Positions 42,369 to 51,176 of a DNA stretch of 64,000 bases are shown one piece after another (the first letter of the stretch is position 1; each line of letters begins with the position of its first letter). The DNA lies in NCBI RefSeq assembly GCF_000717055.1, contig NZ_JNXI01000004.1, positions 248,001-312,000 on the forward strand. Direction: 5' to 3'. Position numbers and translations under genes: made by a program. This DNA comes from Streptomyces iakyrus. GTDB taxonomy: Bacteria > Actinomycetota > Actinomycetes > Streptomycetales > Streptomycetaceae. The notes under the pieces were generated by a model. The model worked only from the letters and a program-made list of their open reading frames with translations. It searched no databases and was not told the origin of the DNA.

Positions 42369-43772
42369 TCAGTACCTCCAGCGGTACGCCGCCGCCACCC
42401 GGTCGTCGTCCAGCCCGGCGACGGACGCCGCTTCTCCCCGCCGCACGGCGATCACCGCGTCGGCCAGGACCGGGCCGAGGGCCGCCCGCAGGACGGTGTC
42501 CGCGCGGAACTCCTCGACGGCCCGCTCCAGCGACACCGGCAGCCGCCGCACACCCCGGGCGGCCGCCTCCTCCTCGCCCAGGCCGGCCGGATCGCCGGTG
42601 GTCTCGCCCGGCAGGGCTGCGGACGACGCCAGGCCGTCCAGCCCGGCGGCGATCAGGGAGCCGATCGCGAGATAGGGGTTGGCGGCCAGGTCGACGGGCT
42701 TGATCTCCAGGTTGGCCGCCTGCTCGCGCAGGCCCGCGGTGCCGGTGACGACGCGCAGCGCCGTCTCCCGGGTCTCACGGCCCCAGGCGGTGAACACACC
42801 GGCCCACTGGGAGGGCCTGAGCCTCAGGTAGCTGGCGGGACTCGGGGCGGTGACGGCCGTGAGACCGGGCAGGTGGGCGAGGATGCCGGCCGTGAGCGAT
42901 TCCGCCTCGGCCGTCATGCCGTACCGGCCCTCGCCCCCGGCGTGCAGGTTGACCCCGTCACGCCAGGCGGACAGGTGGACGTGTCCCCCGTTCCCGACGC
43001 CCTGCCCCACGACGGCCGGGGCGAACGAGACCCGCAATCCGTGCCGCTGGGCCACCGCCCGCACGGTCTGCCGGACGAGCACGCTGCGGTCGGCCGCCGC
43101 CACCGGGTCGACCGCACCCACCGAGATCTCGAACTGCCCGGCCGCGTACTCGGGATGGACCTGTTCGACGTCGATGCCCTGGGCCGCGCACGCCGCCAGC
43201 ACGTCGGCGGTGTAGTCACCGAGCTCGACCTGCCGGGCCGCCCCGTACGCCGGGCCGGTCGTCGCGGGCACGAACGCGTCGCCGGGGGCGTCGCCCCGGG
43301 CCACGGTCCACTCGACCTCGATGGCGGCCCTGAAGGTGAGGCCGTGCCGCCCGGCCGCCTCCGTGACCGTCCGGCGCAGGAACGTGCGGGTGCAGCCGGG
43401 ATGCCGCTGCCCGTCCTGGGTGACACGGTCCACCGGCGCCCAGGCCCAGCCGGGCTGCCCGGCCAGCACGACGAGCCGGTCGAGGTCCGGGAAGAGGCGC
43501 AGATCGCCGTCGGGGGAGCCCAGGACGTCGGTGGTGACGATGGAGTCGTCCGCCAGGAACGTGTCGAACACCGGCGACATGCCGACACCCCACGCCGCCG
43601 CGGCGGCGAGCCGGGCCGTCGGGACGGTCTTCACCCGTCCGATGCCCGCGGTGTCGACATAGGCCAGCACCACACCGTGCACGCCCCGGCCGGCGAGCTC
43701 GCCGCTCAGCGCGGTGGCCCGCGCGACATCGCCGGGACGGCCGCCGGGCACGGGATCGGCCAGGGTGGTCAT
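42369..43772 (-). CDS. Glutamine synthetase-like ATP-dependent amide ligase (FluG C-domain-like)
   Basis: A 467-residue type I-like glutamine synthetase homologue. The N-terminal beta-grasp (V-V-L-A-Y-V-D-T-A-G-I-G-R-V-K) and catalytic domain motifs are present: E-V-E-W-T-V, V-H-P-E-Y-A-A-G-Q-F-E-I-S, G-N-G-G-H-V-H-L-S, and N-L-E-I-K-P-V-D-L-A-A-N-P-Y-L. The Tyr adenylylation loop of GlnA is absent. Homologues of this class (GlnA2-4) glutamylate polyamines or ethanolamine rather than ammonia; the acceptor here is unknown. ATG 43772 follows GGAGG. Confidence 0.85.
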   Translation of the reverse strand: MTTLADPVPGGRPGDVARATALSGELAGRGVHGVVLAYVDTAGIGRVKTVPTARLAAAAAWGVGMSPVFDTFLADDSIVTTDVLGSPDGDLRLFPDLDRLVVLAGQPGWAWAPVDRVTQDGQRHPGCTRTFLRRTVTEAAGRHGLTFRAAIEVEWTVARGDAPGDAFVPATTGPAYGAARQVELGDYTADVLAACAAQGIDVEQVHPEYAAGQFEISVGAVDPVAAADRSVLVRQTVRAVAQRHGLRVSFAPAVVGQGVGNGGHVHLSAWRDGVNLHAGGEGRYGMTAEAESLTAGILAHLPGLTAVTAPSPASYLRLRPSQWAGVFTAWGRETRETALRVVTGTAGLREQAANLEIKPVDLAANPYLAIGSLIAAGLDGLASSAALPGETTGDPAGLGEEEAAARGVRRLPVSLERAVEEFRADTVLRAALGPVLADAVIAVRRGEAASVAGLDDDRVAAAYRWRY

Positions 43773-43818
43773 ACGTCCTCCGCGGTTCTCCTGGGTTTCT
43801 CCGGCGAAGGCGGCTCCG

Positions 43819-44631
43819 TCAGGGCTTCACGGCCACCGCGCCGTACTGCGGCACCAGCACGGCCGATCCGGGCTCGGCACGCCACTGCCCGCACGACACC
43901 ATGCCCGGTTCGAGCACCTCCAGACCCTCGAAGAACGCGGCGATGTCCGCGCCGCTGCGGGCGGTGATCGGGGGAGTGGCGTTCTCGTTCCAGAACTTCA
44001 TGGCCGGCATCTGGCCCGCGCCGCCGAGCTCGTCGTCGAAGGTGGGGTGGGTGAGGACGAGGAAGCTGCCGGAGGGCACCGCGGCCATCACCCGGCGCAC
44101 GATGGCCCGGGCCTTGTCGACGTCGAGGACGAAGTTGAGGATGCCCAGCATCATCACGGCGACGGGCTGCGTGAAGTCGAGGGTGTGCCCGGCCCGTTCG
44201 ACGATGGCGTCCGGGTCGTGCACATCGGCGTCGATGTAGGCGGTGACGCCGTCGGGTGTGCCGGTCAGCAGGGTGCGGGCGTGCACCAGCACGATCGGGT
44301 CGTTGTCGACGTAGACGACGCGGGAGTCGGGCGCGAGCCGCTGGGCGATCTCGTGGGTGTTGTCCGCGGTCGGCAGTCCCGTGCCGATGTCGAGGAACTG
44401 CCGCACGCCGCGCTCACCGGCGAGGAACGACACGGCCCGGCCGAGGAAGTCCCGGTCCGCCCGGGCGATGTCCCGGATGACCGGGAACATGCCGGCGACG
44501 TGCTCGCCGACCCGCTGGTCGACCTCGTAGTTGTCCTTGCCGCCGATCCAGAAGTTCCATACGCGCGCGTTGTGCGCCACACCGGTGTTCAGTCTCGCCG
44601 ACCCTCCCGAAGGGGTGTGGCCATCACTCAC
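43819..44631 (-). CDS. SAM-dependent methyltransferase, DUF574/Methyltransf_19 family
   Basis: A 270-residue Streptomyces-type methyltransferase: R-V-W-N-F-W-I-G-G-K-D-N-Y near the start, the SAM motif F-L-D-I-G-T-G-L-P-T, V-Y-V-D-N-D-P-I-V-L-V-H for the ribose, and a helical C-terminal half. This family is expanded in Streptomyces; its substrates are mostly unknown. GTG 44631 follows GAGGAGAGGACG; the frame open to 44700 adds an Arg-rich stretch without ribosome site. It lies 46 bases upstream of the glutamine synthetase-like gene on the same strand, but no link in function is evident. Confidence 0.87.
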   Translation of the reverse strand: MSDGHTPSGGSARLNTGVAHNARVWNFWIGGKDNYEVDQRVGEHVAGMFPVIRDIARADRDFLGRAVSFLAGERGVRQFLDIGTGLPTADNTHEIAQRLAPDSRVVYVDNDPIVLVHARTLLTGTPDGVTAYIDADVHDPDAIVERAGHTLDFTQPVAVMMLGILNFVLDVDKARAIVRRVMAAVPSGSFLVLTHPTFDDELGGAGQMPAMKFWNENATPPITARSGADIAAFFEGLEVLEPGMVSCGQWRAEPGSAVLVPQYGAVAVKP

Positions 44632-44779
44632 GACTCGTCCTCTCCTCGCACGCCTGACCGGAACCGGTCGTCGCCGCCATTGTGCCGCTCCGATGATCAC
44701 GCTGTCCCGGGATTCGGCGCAGCGGGCACGGCGGTCGGCGCCGGCGGCTCGCAGGGAGCAGATCGCCGTGCCGGACGGC

Positions 44780-45595
44780 TCAGTTGGGGCTCGGGGCGGG
44801 GGACTTCCCGGCCAGGACGTCCTTGAGCCGCTGGGTGCCCTGCTGTACGGCCTGCTGGACGGAGTCGTTCTCGTCCCCGTCGAGTCCGCCGGCCGTGACG
44901 GTGATCGCGTCGTCCCCCACGCGCACGGCGGCGACGTCCAGGGTGAGCGTCGCGTCGTCGCCGCCGGCCGAGCCCTGCACCGTCACGCGCAGCCCCTGAC
45001 GGGCGTCCCCCACCTTGGGCAGCGAGATCTCGATGACCTGGACGGTGCGCTTCTCGCTGCCGTCGGTCACGGTGAACTGGTCGCACTTCTCCGGCAGGGT
45101 GCCCAGCCAGTTCAGGGACTCCTGCGGGTCGGTCCGGTCGTAGGAGGCGACCTGGTACAGCAGGCGGGAGTCGCCCTGCTGGAAGCCGCGCAGTTCGGAG
45201 GCGCCCGACGGCCTGCCCAGCAGATCGTCGTCGAACAGCGAGTCGAGGAGCCGCTGGCAGTCGGACGCCTGGGCCTTGGCGGTGAGGAAGTCGGAGACGT
45301 CGACGGTGCCGATGAGCAGGCTGTCGTGCCAGTTGTCGGCCTCCGTGTCCTTCACCTGCGTCCAGTCGTCCTCGATGTCCGCCTCGGTGATCAGCGCGGT
45401 CCGGGCGCCGTCCGTGGAGAGGGTGGCGGTGGGAGAGGGGGTCTGCCGCGGGCCCGCGACCTGGGACGCGGTGATGCCCCGGACGCGCGAGCCGTCCGTG
45501 CCGCCGTCGTCCGAGCAGGCGGCGGTGCACAGCAGCGTGCCGGCCGCCAGGGCGGGGGAGAGAACGCGGACGAGCCGCGACGGACGACGGGTCAT
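44780..45595 (-). CDS. Secreted lipoprotein of unknown function
   Basis: A 271-residue protein with an N-terminal signal (M-T-R-R-P-S-R-L-V-R-V-L, hydrophobic core) and lipobox-like L-L-C-T-A-A-C, predicting acylation at Cys27. The mature domain is rich in Asp and Thr, with two further Cys (S-D-C-Q and E-K-C-D) that could form a disulphide. The domain (D-I-E-D-D-W-T-Q-V, then repeated beta strands) looks like a sensor-type lipoprotein. I cannot name a family. It stands alone between the methyltransferase and a broken response regulator. Confidence 0.75.
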   Translation of the reverse strand: MTRRPSRLVRVLSPALAAGTLLCTAACSDDGGTDGSRVRGITASQVAGPRQTPSPTATLSTDGARTALITEADIEDDWTQVKDTEADNWHDSLLIGTVDVSDFLTAKAQASDCQRLLDSLFDDDLLGRPSGASELRGFQQGDSRLLYQVASYDRTDPQESLNWLGTLPEKCDQFTVTDGSEKRTVQVIEISLPKVGDARQGLRVTVQGSAGGDDATLTLDVAAVRVGDDAITVTAGGLDGDENDSVQQAVQQGTQRLKDVLAGKSPAPSPN

Positions 45596-45705
45596 CGGGA
45601 GTGCCTCCTGAGAACGGGACGCGTACCCTCAGCGCACCACCGGCGCCGGGCCCCCACCACCGGCGCCGGACCGTTCGGGTGAGCCCCGCCGGGGGTGCCC
45701 GGCGC

Positions 45706-46444
45706 TCACATTCCAGGCCGGGCGTGGCCGTTCTGCCAGGCCCAGGCCGCGATCTCGACGCGATTCCGGGCGGCCAGCTCGAGCCGGGCGCTGGCCAGGT
45801 GCGTCTTGACCGTGGACAGGGAGACGTACAGTTCCGCCACGATCTCGGCGTTGGTGCGGCCGAGGGCGACCAGCCGCATGACGTCCAGTTCCCGCTCGGT
45901 GAGCGGTTCCTGGAGCGGGCCCCGGGGGCCGGGGAGCCGGCCGGGGCGCGCCGTCAGCGGGTGCCGCGGCCGTGACGTGCCGGAGCAGCCGGACCGTGAC
46001 CGACGGGGAGACCGGCGAGTCGCCCGCGGCGGCCGCCCGGACGGCCTCGGCGAGGAGGGTGGGCCCGGAGTCCTTCAGCAGGAAGCCGCAGGCGCCGCCG
46101 CGCAGGGCGCCGTACACGTACTCGTCGAGATCGAAGGTGGTGACCACGACCACCCGCGGGGGGTCGGCGACGCCGGGTCCTGCGAGCAGCCGGGTCGCCT
46201 CCAGGCCGTCCAGCTTCGGCATCCGGATGTCCAGCAGGCACACGGCCGGCCGCTCACGGCCGGCCAGCGCGAGGGCCTCCTCGCCGTCACGGGCCTCGGC
46301 GACCACGGTGATGTCCGGCTGGGCGTCGAGGAAGAAGCGGAATCCGGTGCGGACCATGTCCTGGTCGTCCGCGATGAGCACCCGGATGGGACCGCCGGAG
46401 CGAGGGGCGGCGCCGGCGGGGCCCGGGGGGACGGGGGCCGTCAT
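45706..46444 (-). pseudogene. NarL-type response regulator, frameshifted between receiver and HTH
   Basis: From ATG 46444 the receiver domain is intact (V-L-I-A-D-D-Q-D-M-V-R, phospho-Asp in L-L-D-I-R-M-P-K, Lys of L-L-K-D-S). After about residue 160 the frame leaves the protein. One base over, the LuxR-type HTH continues (L-T-E-R-E-L-D-V-M, N-A-E-I-V-A-E-L, S-T-V-K-T-H-L) to a stop at 45706. The whole is 739 nt, one more than a multiple of three. The shift lies in or before a C/G run near 45915-45930, so a sequencing error is also possible. Confidence 0.82.
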
Positions 46445-46481
46445 GGGTCGATCATGCCTCAGGGAGAGGGGCAGGCCGGGG

Positions 46482-46682
46482 TCAGCGCTGGAACGTCCAG
46501 GTGACGGAGTGGCTGTCGGCCCGGACGACGCGCACGGGGATGTCGGCGTCCCGCCCGTCGCCGCCCTTGCCGGTGCAGGTGATCATCGCCCCGGCCACGG
46601 CCTTCAGACCGGTCGGGCAGGACACGTCCGTGAGCTCCTTCCCGACCCAGGGCAGCGCGTGGTACCTCCCCGCGGTGCGGCC
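46482..46682 (-). pseudogene. DUF4333-type C-terminal fragment
   Basis: The last 60 or so residues on the minus strand (V-S-C-P-T-G-L-K-A-V-A-G-A-M-I-T-C-T, then V-R-V-V-R-A-D-S and W-T-F-Q-R-stop) match a DUF4333 domain, an actinobacterial secreted module with a Cys pair. The N-terminus, with signal peptide and lipobox, is missing: at about 46685 the sequence becomes the end of a kinase gene in the opposite orientation. It can only be a remnant unless a cryptic start serves it. Confidence 0.6.
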
Positions 46683-46685
46683 CGC

Positions 46686-47055
46686 GACGATGTCGGCATC
46701 GAGCGGGCCGCGACCGAGGCGCCGGCGTCCATGCGGCGCACCGTGGGCGTCCTGCGCGACACCGGGCCCGAGGCCGCCGACCGCCGTCCCGTCGGTGATC
46801 CGGCCGGCATCACCGACCTGGTCGAGGGCTTCACGAGCCCCGCCGCCGACGCCACGGAGGTCACCGTCCGCCTGACCTGGCCCGCCGGCCGCCTGGAGGT
46901 CACCGTGACGGACGACGGCCACGGCGGCACCCAGTTCCCGGAGGCCGCGCACGGCGGGGGCTTCGGCATCGTCGGCCTCACGGAACGGGTGGCGGCGCTG
47001 GGAGGCGGGTTGCACGCTGGGCCGCGTGCGGGCGGTGTTCCCGGCCGGGACGTAG
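46686..47055 (+). pseudogene. Histidine kinase C-terminal fragment (NarL-type sensor kinase)
   Basis: The plus strand encodes the end of a DesK/NarX-type kinase: S-M-R-R-T-V-G-V-L-R-D after the lost dimerisation His region, then V-T-V-T-D-D-G-H-G-G (G1 box) and G-G-F-G-I-V-G-L-T-E-R-V-A-A-L-G-G (G2). Near 47010 the frame changes and ends as R-V-R-A-V-F-P-A-G-T-stop at 47055. Both ends are damaged. The adjacent frameshifted response regulator may be its former partner, though in opposite orientation. Confidence 0.75.
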
Positions 47056-47171
47056 GGGCGGCTCCCTCGGGTGCGGCCCTTGGGACGGCCCGACTCCTGG
47101 TGCCGGGACCCCCACTCGCTGTTCAATGAGGCTGCACACCCTGCACCATCATCCGAGCAGAGGAGCCGCCC

Positions 47172-47813
47172 GTGTCACCCGCCGTCGTGCCGCCCCTCGG
47201 CGCACGCATCCGGCAGGCGCGCCTGGAGCGCGGTACGAGCCTGCGCGCGCTCGCCCGGGAGGTCGGTGTGTCGCCGAGTCTCGTGTCGCAGATCGAGACC
47301 GGCAAGAGCCAGCCTTCGGTCAGCACGCTGTACGCGATCACGACGGCCCTGGGCATCTCCGTCGAGTCCCTCTTCGACGTCCGGGAGCACGCCGCCGCGT
47401 CCTCGCCCGGGCCGTCACCCGGCACCGTGCCGCACGCCCTGGCCGCCCTCGCCGCCGATCCGGGGCGGCGGATCGGGCCCCTGGTCGGCGCGGACGGGCG
47501 CGAGACGCTGGAACTGGACTCGGGGGTCGTGTGGGAGCGGCTCGGGCGGGTGCCGGGCGCGGAAACCGACTTCCTGCTGGTGACGTACCGGCCCGGCGGC
47601 TCCTCCTCCGGCTCCGGGGCGCTGATGCGGCACCCGGGCACGGAGTACGGCCATCTCACCTCCGGCGAGCTGGTCCTCACCCTCGGATTCGAGGAGTACA
47701 CGCTGCGGCCGGGCGATTCCGTCTGCTTCGAGTCGACGACACCCCACCGCTACCGCAACGATGGAGAGGTACCGGCGGTGGGCGTCTGGTTCGTGTCCGG
47801 CGATGTTCAGTGA
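47172..47813 (+). CDS. XRE-cupin regulator of the M24/E1/amidohydrolase operon
   Basis: A 213-residue regulator. HTH at 10-65: [22 protein letters not shown] in parts, then [17 protein letters not shown]. The C-terminal cupin (135-210) has [14 protein letters not shown] and [17 protein letters not shown] 47172 follows AGAGGAG. The next gene starts 37-52 bases downstream on the same strand, so the regulator is probably the first gene of, or just before, the six-gene operon it controls; a ligand of the pathway is the expected effector. Confidence 0.87.
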   Translation: MSPAVVPPLGARIRQARLERGTSLRALAREVGVSPSLVSQIETGKSQPSVSTLYAITTALGISVESLFDVREHAAASSPGPSPGTVPHALAALAADPGRRIGPLVGADGRETLELDSGVVWERLGRVPGAETDFLLVTYRPGGSSSGSGALMRHPGTEYGHLTSGELVLTLGFEEYTLRPGDSVCFESTTPHRYRNDGEVPAVGVWFVSGDVQ

Positions 47814-47850
47814 CACTTGACACCCATCGCGCACGGGCGTTCACTCCGGA

Positions 47851-49191
47851 GTGGGGGTGGTCGCCGTGGCGATCCGCACATACGGCCCCAACGCCGTCGA
47901 CTGGGAAGAGCGCATCGACCTGGACCGGCTGCGCGGGCAGCGGCTGGCCCGGCTGCACGAGTCCCTGAACCGCTCCGGCCTCGGCGCGGTGCTCGGCTTC
48001 GACTTCGCCAACATCCGCTACATGACGGCCACCCACATCGGCACCTGGGCGATGGACAAGCTGATCCGCTTCGCCCTGCTGGTGCGCGACGGCGAACCGG
48101 TCGTCTGGGACTTCGGCTCCGCCGCCCGCCACCACCAGCTGTACAACCCGTGGCTCGACTACAGCGACGGCAAGGGCGGCCCGCCCACCGGCGCCCGAGC
48201 CGGCATCTCCACCCTGCGCGGCGCCTTCCACCCGGACGCCGGGATCGCCGAGGACGTGGCCGCCAAGATCGCCGCCGAACTGCGCGAACACGGGCTCGCC
48301 GGCGAACCCCTCGGCGTCGACGTCGCCGAGATGCCGGTCCTCGCCGCGCTGCGCGCCGAGGGCATCGACGTCGTCGACGGGCAGCAGGTCTTCCTGGAGG
48401 CCCGCCGCATCAAGACCGGCGACGAGATCGCCCTGCTCACCCAGGCCTGCGCCATGGTCGACGCGGCGTACGAGGAGCTCTACGGGTACCTGCGCCCGGG
48501 CGTGCGCGAGAACGAGTGCGTCGGCGTGGTCAGCAAGGTCCTCTACGACCTCGGCAGCGAGTACGTCGAGGGCGTGAACGCGATCTCGGGCGAGCGCTGT
48601 TCACCACACCCGCACGTATACAGCGACCGGTTGATCCGCCCCGGCGACCCGGCGTTCTTCGACATCCTGCACAGCCACCTCGGCTACCGCACCTGTTACT
48701 ACCGCACGTTCGCCGTGGGCAGCGCCTCGCGGGCGCAGCGGGACGCGTACGTGCGCTGCCGGGAGTACATGGACGAGGCAATCGCGCTCGTCCGGCCCGG
48801 TGCGACCACCGCCGACATCGTCCGGGTCTGGCCCCGCGCCGAGGAGTTCGGCTTCGCCGACGAGACCGCCGCCTTCGCCCTCCAGTACGGCCACGGCGTC
48901 GGCCTGTCGATCTGGGAGAAGCCGGTCTTCAGCCGCCTCGTCTCCCTCGACCACCCCGAAGTCCTCGAAGAGGGCATGGTGTTCGCCCTGGAGACGTACT
49001 GGCCGGCCGCCGACGGCTGGTCCGCCGCCCGGATCGAGGAGGAACTGGTCGTCACCGCCGACGGCTGCGAGGTCATCACCAAGTTCCCCGCCGAGGAACT
49101 GCTGGTGGCCGGGCGCAAGTACTGGACGGTGGGCGGCGAGCTGAACACCCGGCGCGAGGCGCAGTCCCACCTCAACACGGGGGACCGCTGA
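47851..49191 (+). CDS. M24 (creatinase/prolidase-type) hydrolase, atypical metal site
   Basis: A 446-residue pita-bread enzyme: N-terminal creatinase_N domain (about 20-190), catalytic domain (195-410). G-H-G-V-G-L, the Glu of M-V-F-A-L-E and the Glu of E-E-E-L-V-V-T are normal, but D-I-L-H-S-H-L-G-Y-R-T-C-Y-Y-R-T has Cys where the second Asp ligand belongs (G-Y-x-x-D). C-N hydrolases such as creatinase and ectoine hydrolase, and the DMSP lyase DddP, are in this fold, so it is probably not a peptidase. Starts at 47857 and 47866 are in frame. The stop overlaps the next gene (TGATG). Confidence 0.82.
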   Translation: MGVVAVAIRTYGPNAVDWEERIDLDRLRGQRLARLHESLNRSGLGAVLGFDFANIRYMTATHIGTWAMDKLIRFALLVRDGEPVVWDFGSAARHHQLYNPWLDYSDGKGGPPTGARAGISTLRGAFHPDAGIAEDVAAKIAAELREHGLAGEPLGVDVAEMPVLAALRAEGIDVVDGQQVFLEARRIKTGDEIALLTQACAMVDAAYEELYGYLRPGVRENECVGVVSKVLYDLGSEYVEGVNAISGERCSPHPHVYSDRLIRPGDPAFFDILHSHLGYRTCYYRTFAVGSASRAQRDAYVRCREYMDEAIALVRPGATTADIVRVWPRAEEFGFADETAAFALQYGHGVGLSIWEKPVFSRLVSLDHPEVLEEGMVFALETYWPAADGWSAARIEEELVVTADGCEVITKFPAEELLVAGRKYWTVGGELNTRREAQSHLNTGDR

Positions 49192-50168
49192 TGGACGCCA
49201 CCGCGCTCCTCGACCGGTACGAGCGGATGAACGTCATCCGCCGGACCGAGAAGGCCGCCCACGACCTGTTCCTGCGGGGCCTGGTGAAGGGCACCACGCA
49301 CCTGGCCGCCGGGCAGGAGGCGATCGCCGTGGGGGCGAGCGCCGCCCTGCGCCCGGACGACTACGTGTTCGCCACCTACCGTGGCCACCACCACGCCCTC
49401 GCCCGGGGTGCCACACCGGAGGAGTGCCTCGCCGAGCTGATGAGCCGGGCGACGGGGCTGTGCAAGGCCAAGGGCGGCTCCATGCACCTGACCAAGGCGG
49501 CCACCGGCATGCTCGGCTCGTACGCCATCGTCGGCTCCCATCTCCCGATGGCGGTGGGCGCGGCCTGGTCGGCCCGGCTGCGCGGAACCGAACAGCTCGC
49601 GGTCGCCTTCTTCGGCGACGGCGCGACCAACATCGGCGCCTTCCACGAGTCACTCAACCTGGCCGCCGTGTGGAAGCTGCCGGTGCTGTTCGTGTGCGAG
49701 AACAACCTGTACATGGAGTACACGCCGATCGCCGACGTCACCGCCGTGCCCCGCCCCGCCGCCGATCGGGCTCCGGCCCACGGCATCCCGGGCGAGGTCG
49801 TCGACGGCAACGACGTGGTGGCGGTCGAGGAGGCGGTGGGGCGGCTCGCGCGGCGGGCCCGGGCCGGAGACGGGCCCGCCGTGCTGGAGGCCGAGACCTA
49901 CCGGCACTTCGGGCACAGCCGCGCCGACCCTGCGGCCTACCGCCCGGCCGAGGAGGTCGAACGCTGGCTGAAGCACGACCCGTTGGACCTGGCGCGGGGG
50001 CGCCTGGCCGAGCTGGGCGTGGACGAGGAGACTCTCGCCGGGGCCGACGAGCGGGCCCGGGCCGTCGTGGAGCGGGCCGTGGAGGCGGCGAAGGCCGCGC
50101 CGCCGCCCGATCCGCGCGAGGCACTGACCGACGTGTGGGCGGACGGGGGTGCCGCATGGCGGACGTGA
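49191..50168 (+). CDS. ThDP-dependent 2-oxoacid dehydrogenase-type E1, alpha subunit
   Basis: A 325-residue E1 alpha subunit of the pyruvate/acetoin dehydrogenase kind. Hallmarks: Y-R-G-H-H-H-A-L, G-G-S-M-H, G-S-H-L-P-M-A-V-G and the ThDP motif G-D-G-A-T-N-I-G-A-F-H-E-S-L-N-L. The phosphorylation loop near E-T-Y-R-H-F-G-H-S is present. It starts within the M24 stop and overlaps the beta subunit by 13 bases. No E2 or E3 lipoyl gene is in the window, so the E1 may use an E2/E3 made elsewhere or catalyse non-oxidative cleavage or carboligation. Confidence 0.9.
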   Translation: MDATALLDRYERMNVIRRTEKAAHDLFLRGLVKGTTHLAAGQEAIAVGASAALRPDDYVFATYRGHHHALARGATPEECLAELMSRATGLCKAKGGSMHLTKAATGMLGSYAIVGSHLPMAVGAAWSARLRGTEQLAVAFFGDGATNIGAFHESLNLAAVWKLPVLFVCENNLYMEYTPIADVTAVPRPAADRAPAHGIPGEVVDGNDVVAVEEAVGRLARRARAGDGPAVLEAETYRHFGHSRADPAAYRPAEEVERWLKHDPLDLARGRLAELGVDEETLAGADERARAVVERAVEAAKAAPPPDPREALTDVWADGGAAWRT

Positions 50169-51136
50169 TCACCTACCGGGAGGCGGTCGCCGAGGGCATC
50201 GCCCGGGAGATGCGGCGGGACGCGTCGGTGGTGTGCCTCGGGGAGGACATCGCCGCGGCCGGCGGGGTGTTCAAGACGACCACCGGCCTGCTGGAGGAGT
50301 TCGGGCCCGGCCGGGTGTGGGACACGCCCATCTCCGAACAGGCCATCGTGGGCGCGGCGATGGGCGCCGCCATGACCGGGATGCGGCCCGTCGCGGAGAT
50401 CATGTTCTCCGACTTCCTGGCCTGCTGCTGGGACTACCTCGCCAACGAGATCCCCAAGGTCCGCTACATGACCGGCGGCCAGGTGACCGTGCCCCTCGTC
50501 GTGCGCACCGCCAACGGCGGCGGACTCGGCTTCGGCGCCCAGCACTCCCAGGCCACCGAGAACTGGGCCCTGACCGTCCCCGGGCTGAAGATCGCGGCAC
50601 CGGCGACACCGGCCGACGTCATCGGCATGCTGGCGGCGGCGATCCGCAGCGCGGACCCGGTGGTCTTCTTCGAGCACAAGGGGCTGCTCGCGACCAAGGG
50701 CCCGCCGCCCCCGCCCGGTCACGTCGTCGAGCTCGGCCGGGCCGCGGTCGTCCGCGAGGGCACCGACGTCACGCTCGTCGCGCTGGCCTCGACGGTCCCC
50801 CTGGCCCAGGAGGCCGCCGGCGTCCTGGCCGGGGAGGGCGTCGAGGCCGAAGTGGTCGACCTGCGCTGTCTGGTCCCGCTGGACGCCGCGACCGTCCTCG
50901 CCTCGCTGGGCAAGACGTCGCGGCTCGTCACCGTCGAGGAGAACCCGTACCAGGGCGGCTGGGGCGCCACCGTCGTCTCGGTCGTCGCCGACGAGGGATT
51001 CGCCCTGCTGGACGCGCCCGTGCGGCGGGTGGCGGGGGAGTGCGTCCCGCTGCCGTTCGCGGACGCGCTGGAGGAGCAGGTCATCCCCACCGTCGACAAG
51101 GTCGTCACCGAGGTGCGCCGGCTCGCCGCGTACTGA
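50156..51136 (+). CDS. ThDP-dependent 2-oxoacid dehydrogenase-type E1, beta subunit
   Basis: A 326-residue E1 beta subunit: V-C-L-G-E-D-I-A-A-A-G-G-V-F-K near residue 26, the catalytic-interface P-I-S-E-Q-A-I-V-G-A-A, a pyrimidine-binding domain and the C-terminal V-D-L-R-C-L-V-P-L-D region followed by V-T-V-E-E-N. It makes the alpha2-beta2 heterotetramer with the preceding gene product. ATG 50156 lies inside the alpha gene, so the two are coupled for equal expression. Substrate side-chain size cannot be read with confidence. Confidence 0.9.
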   Translation: MADVITYREAVAEGIAREMRRDASVVCLGEDIAAAGGVFKTTTGLLEEFGPGRVWDTPISEQAIVGAAMGAAMTGMRPVAEIMFSDFLACCWDYLANEIPKVRYMTGGQVTVPLVVRTANGGGLGFGAQHSQATENWALTVPGLKIAAPATPADVIGMLAAAIRSADPVVFFEHKGLLATKGPPPPPGHVVELGRAAVVREGTDVTLVALASTVPLAQEAAGVLAGEGVEAEVVDLRCLVPLDAATVLASLGKTSRLVTVEENPYQGGWGATVVSVVADEGFALLDAPVRRVAGECVPLPFADALEEQVIPTVDKVVTEVRRLAAY

Positions 51137-51176
51137 GCCGCACACCCGCACCGAACACCCCATGGGAGGAAGCGCG

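Noticed and set aside
46482..47126. A 214-codon minus-strand gene covering the scar region
   Set aside because: Only its last 60 or so codons look like a protein (DUF4333); the rest is antisense to the kinase fragment.
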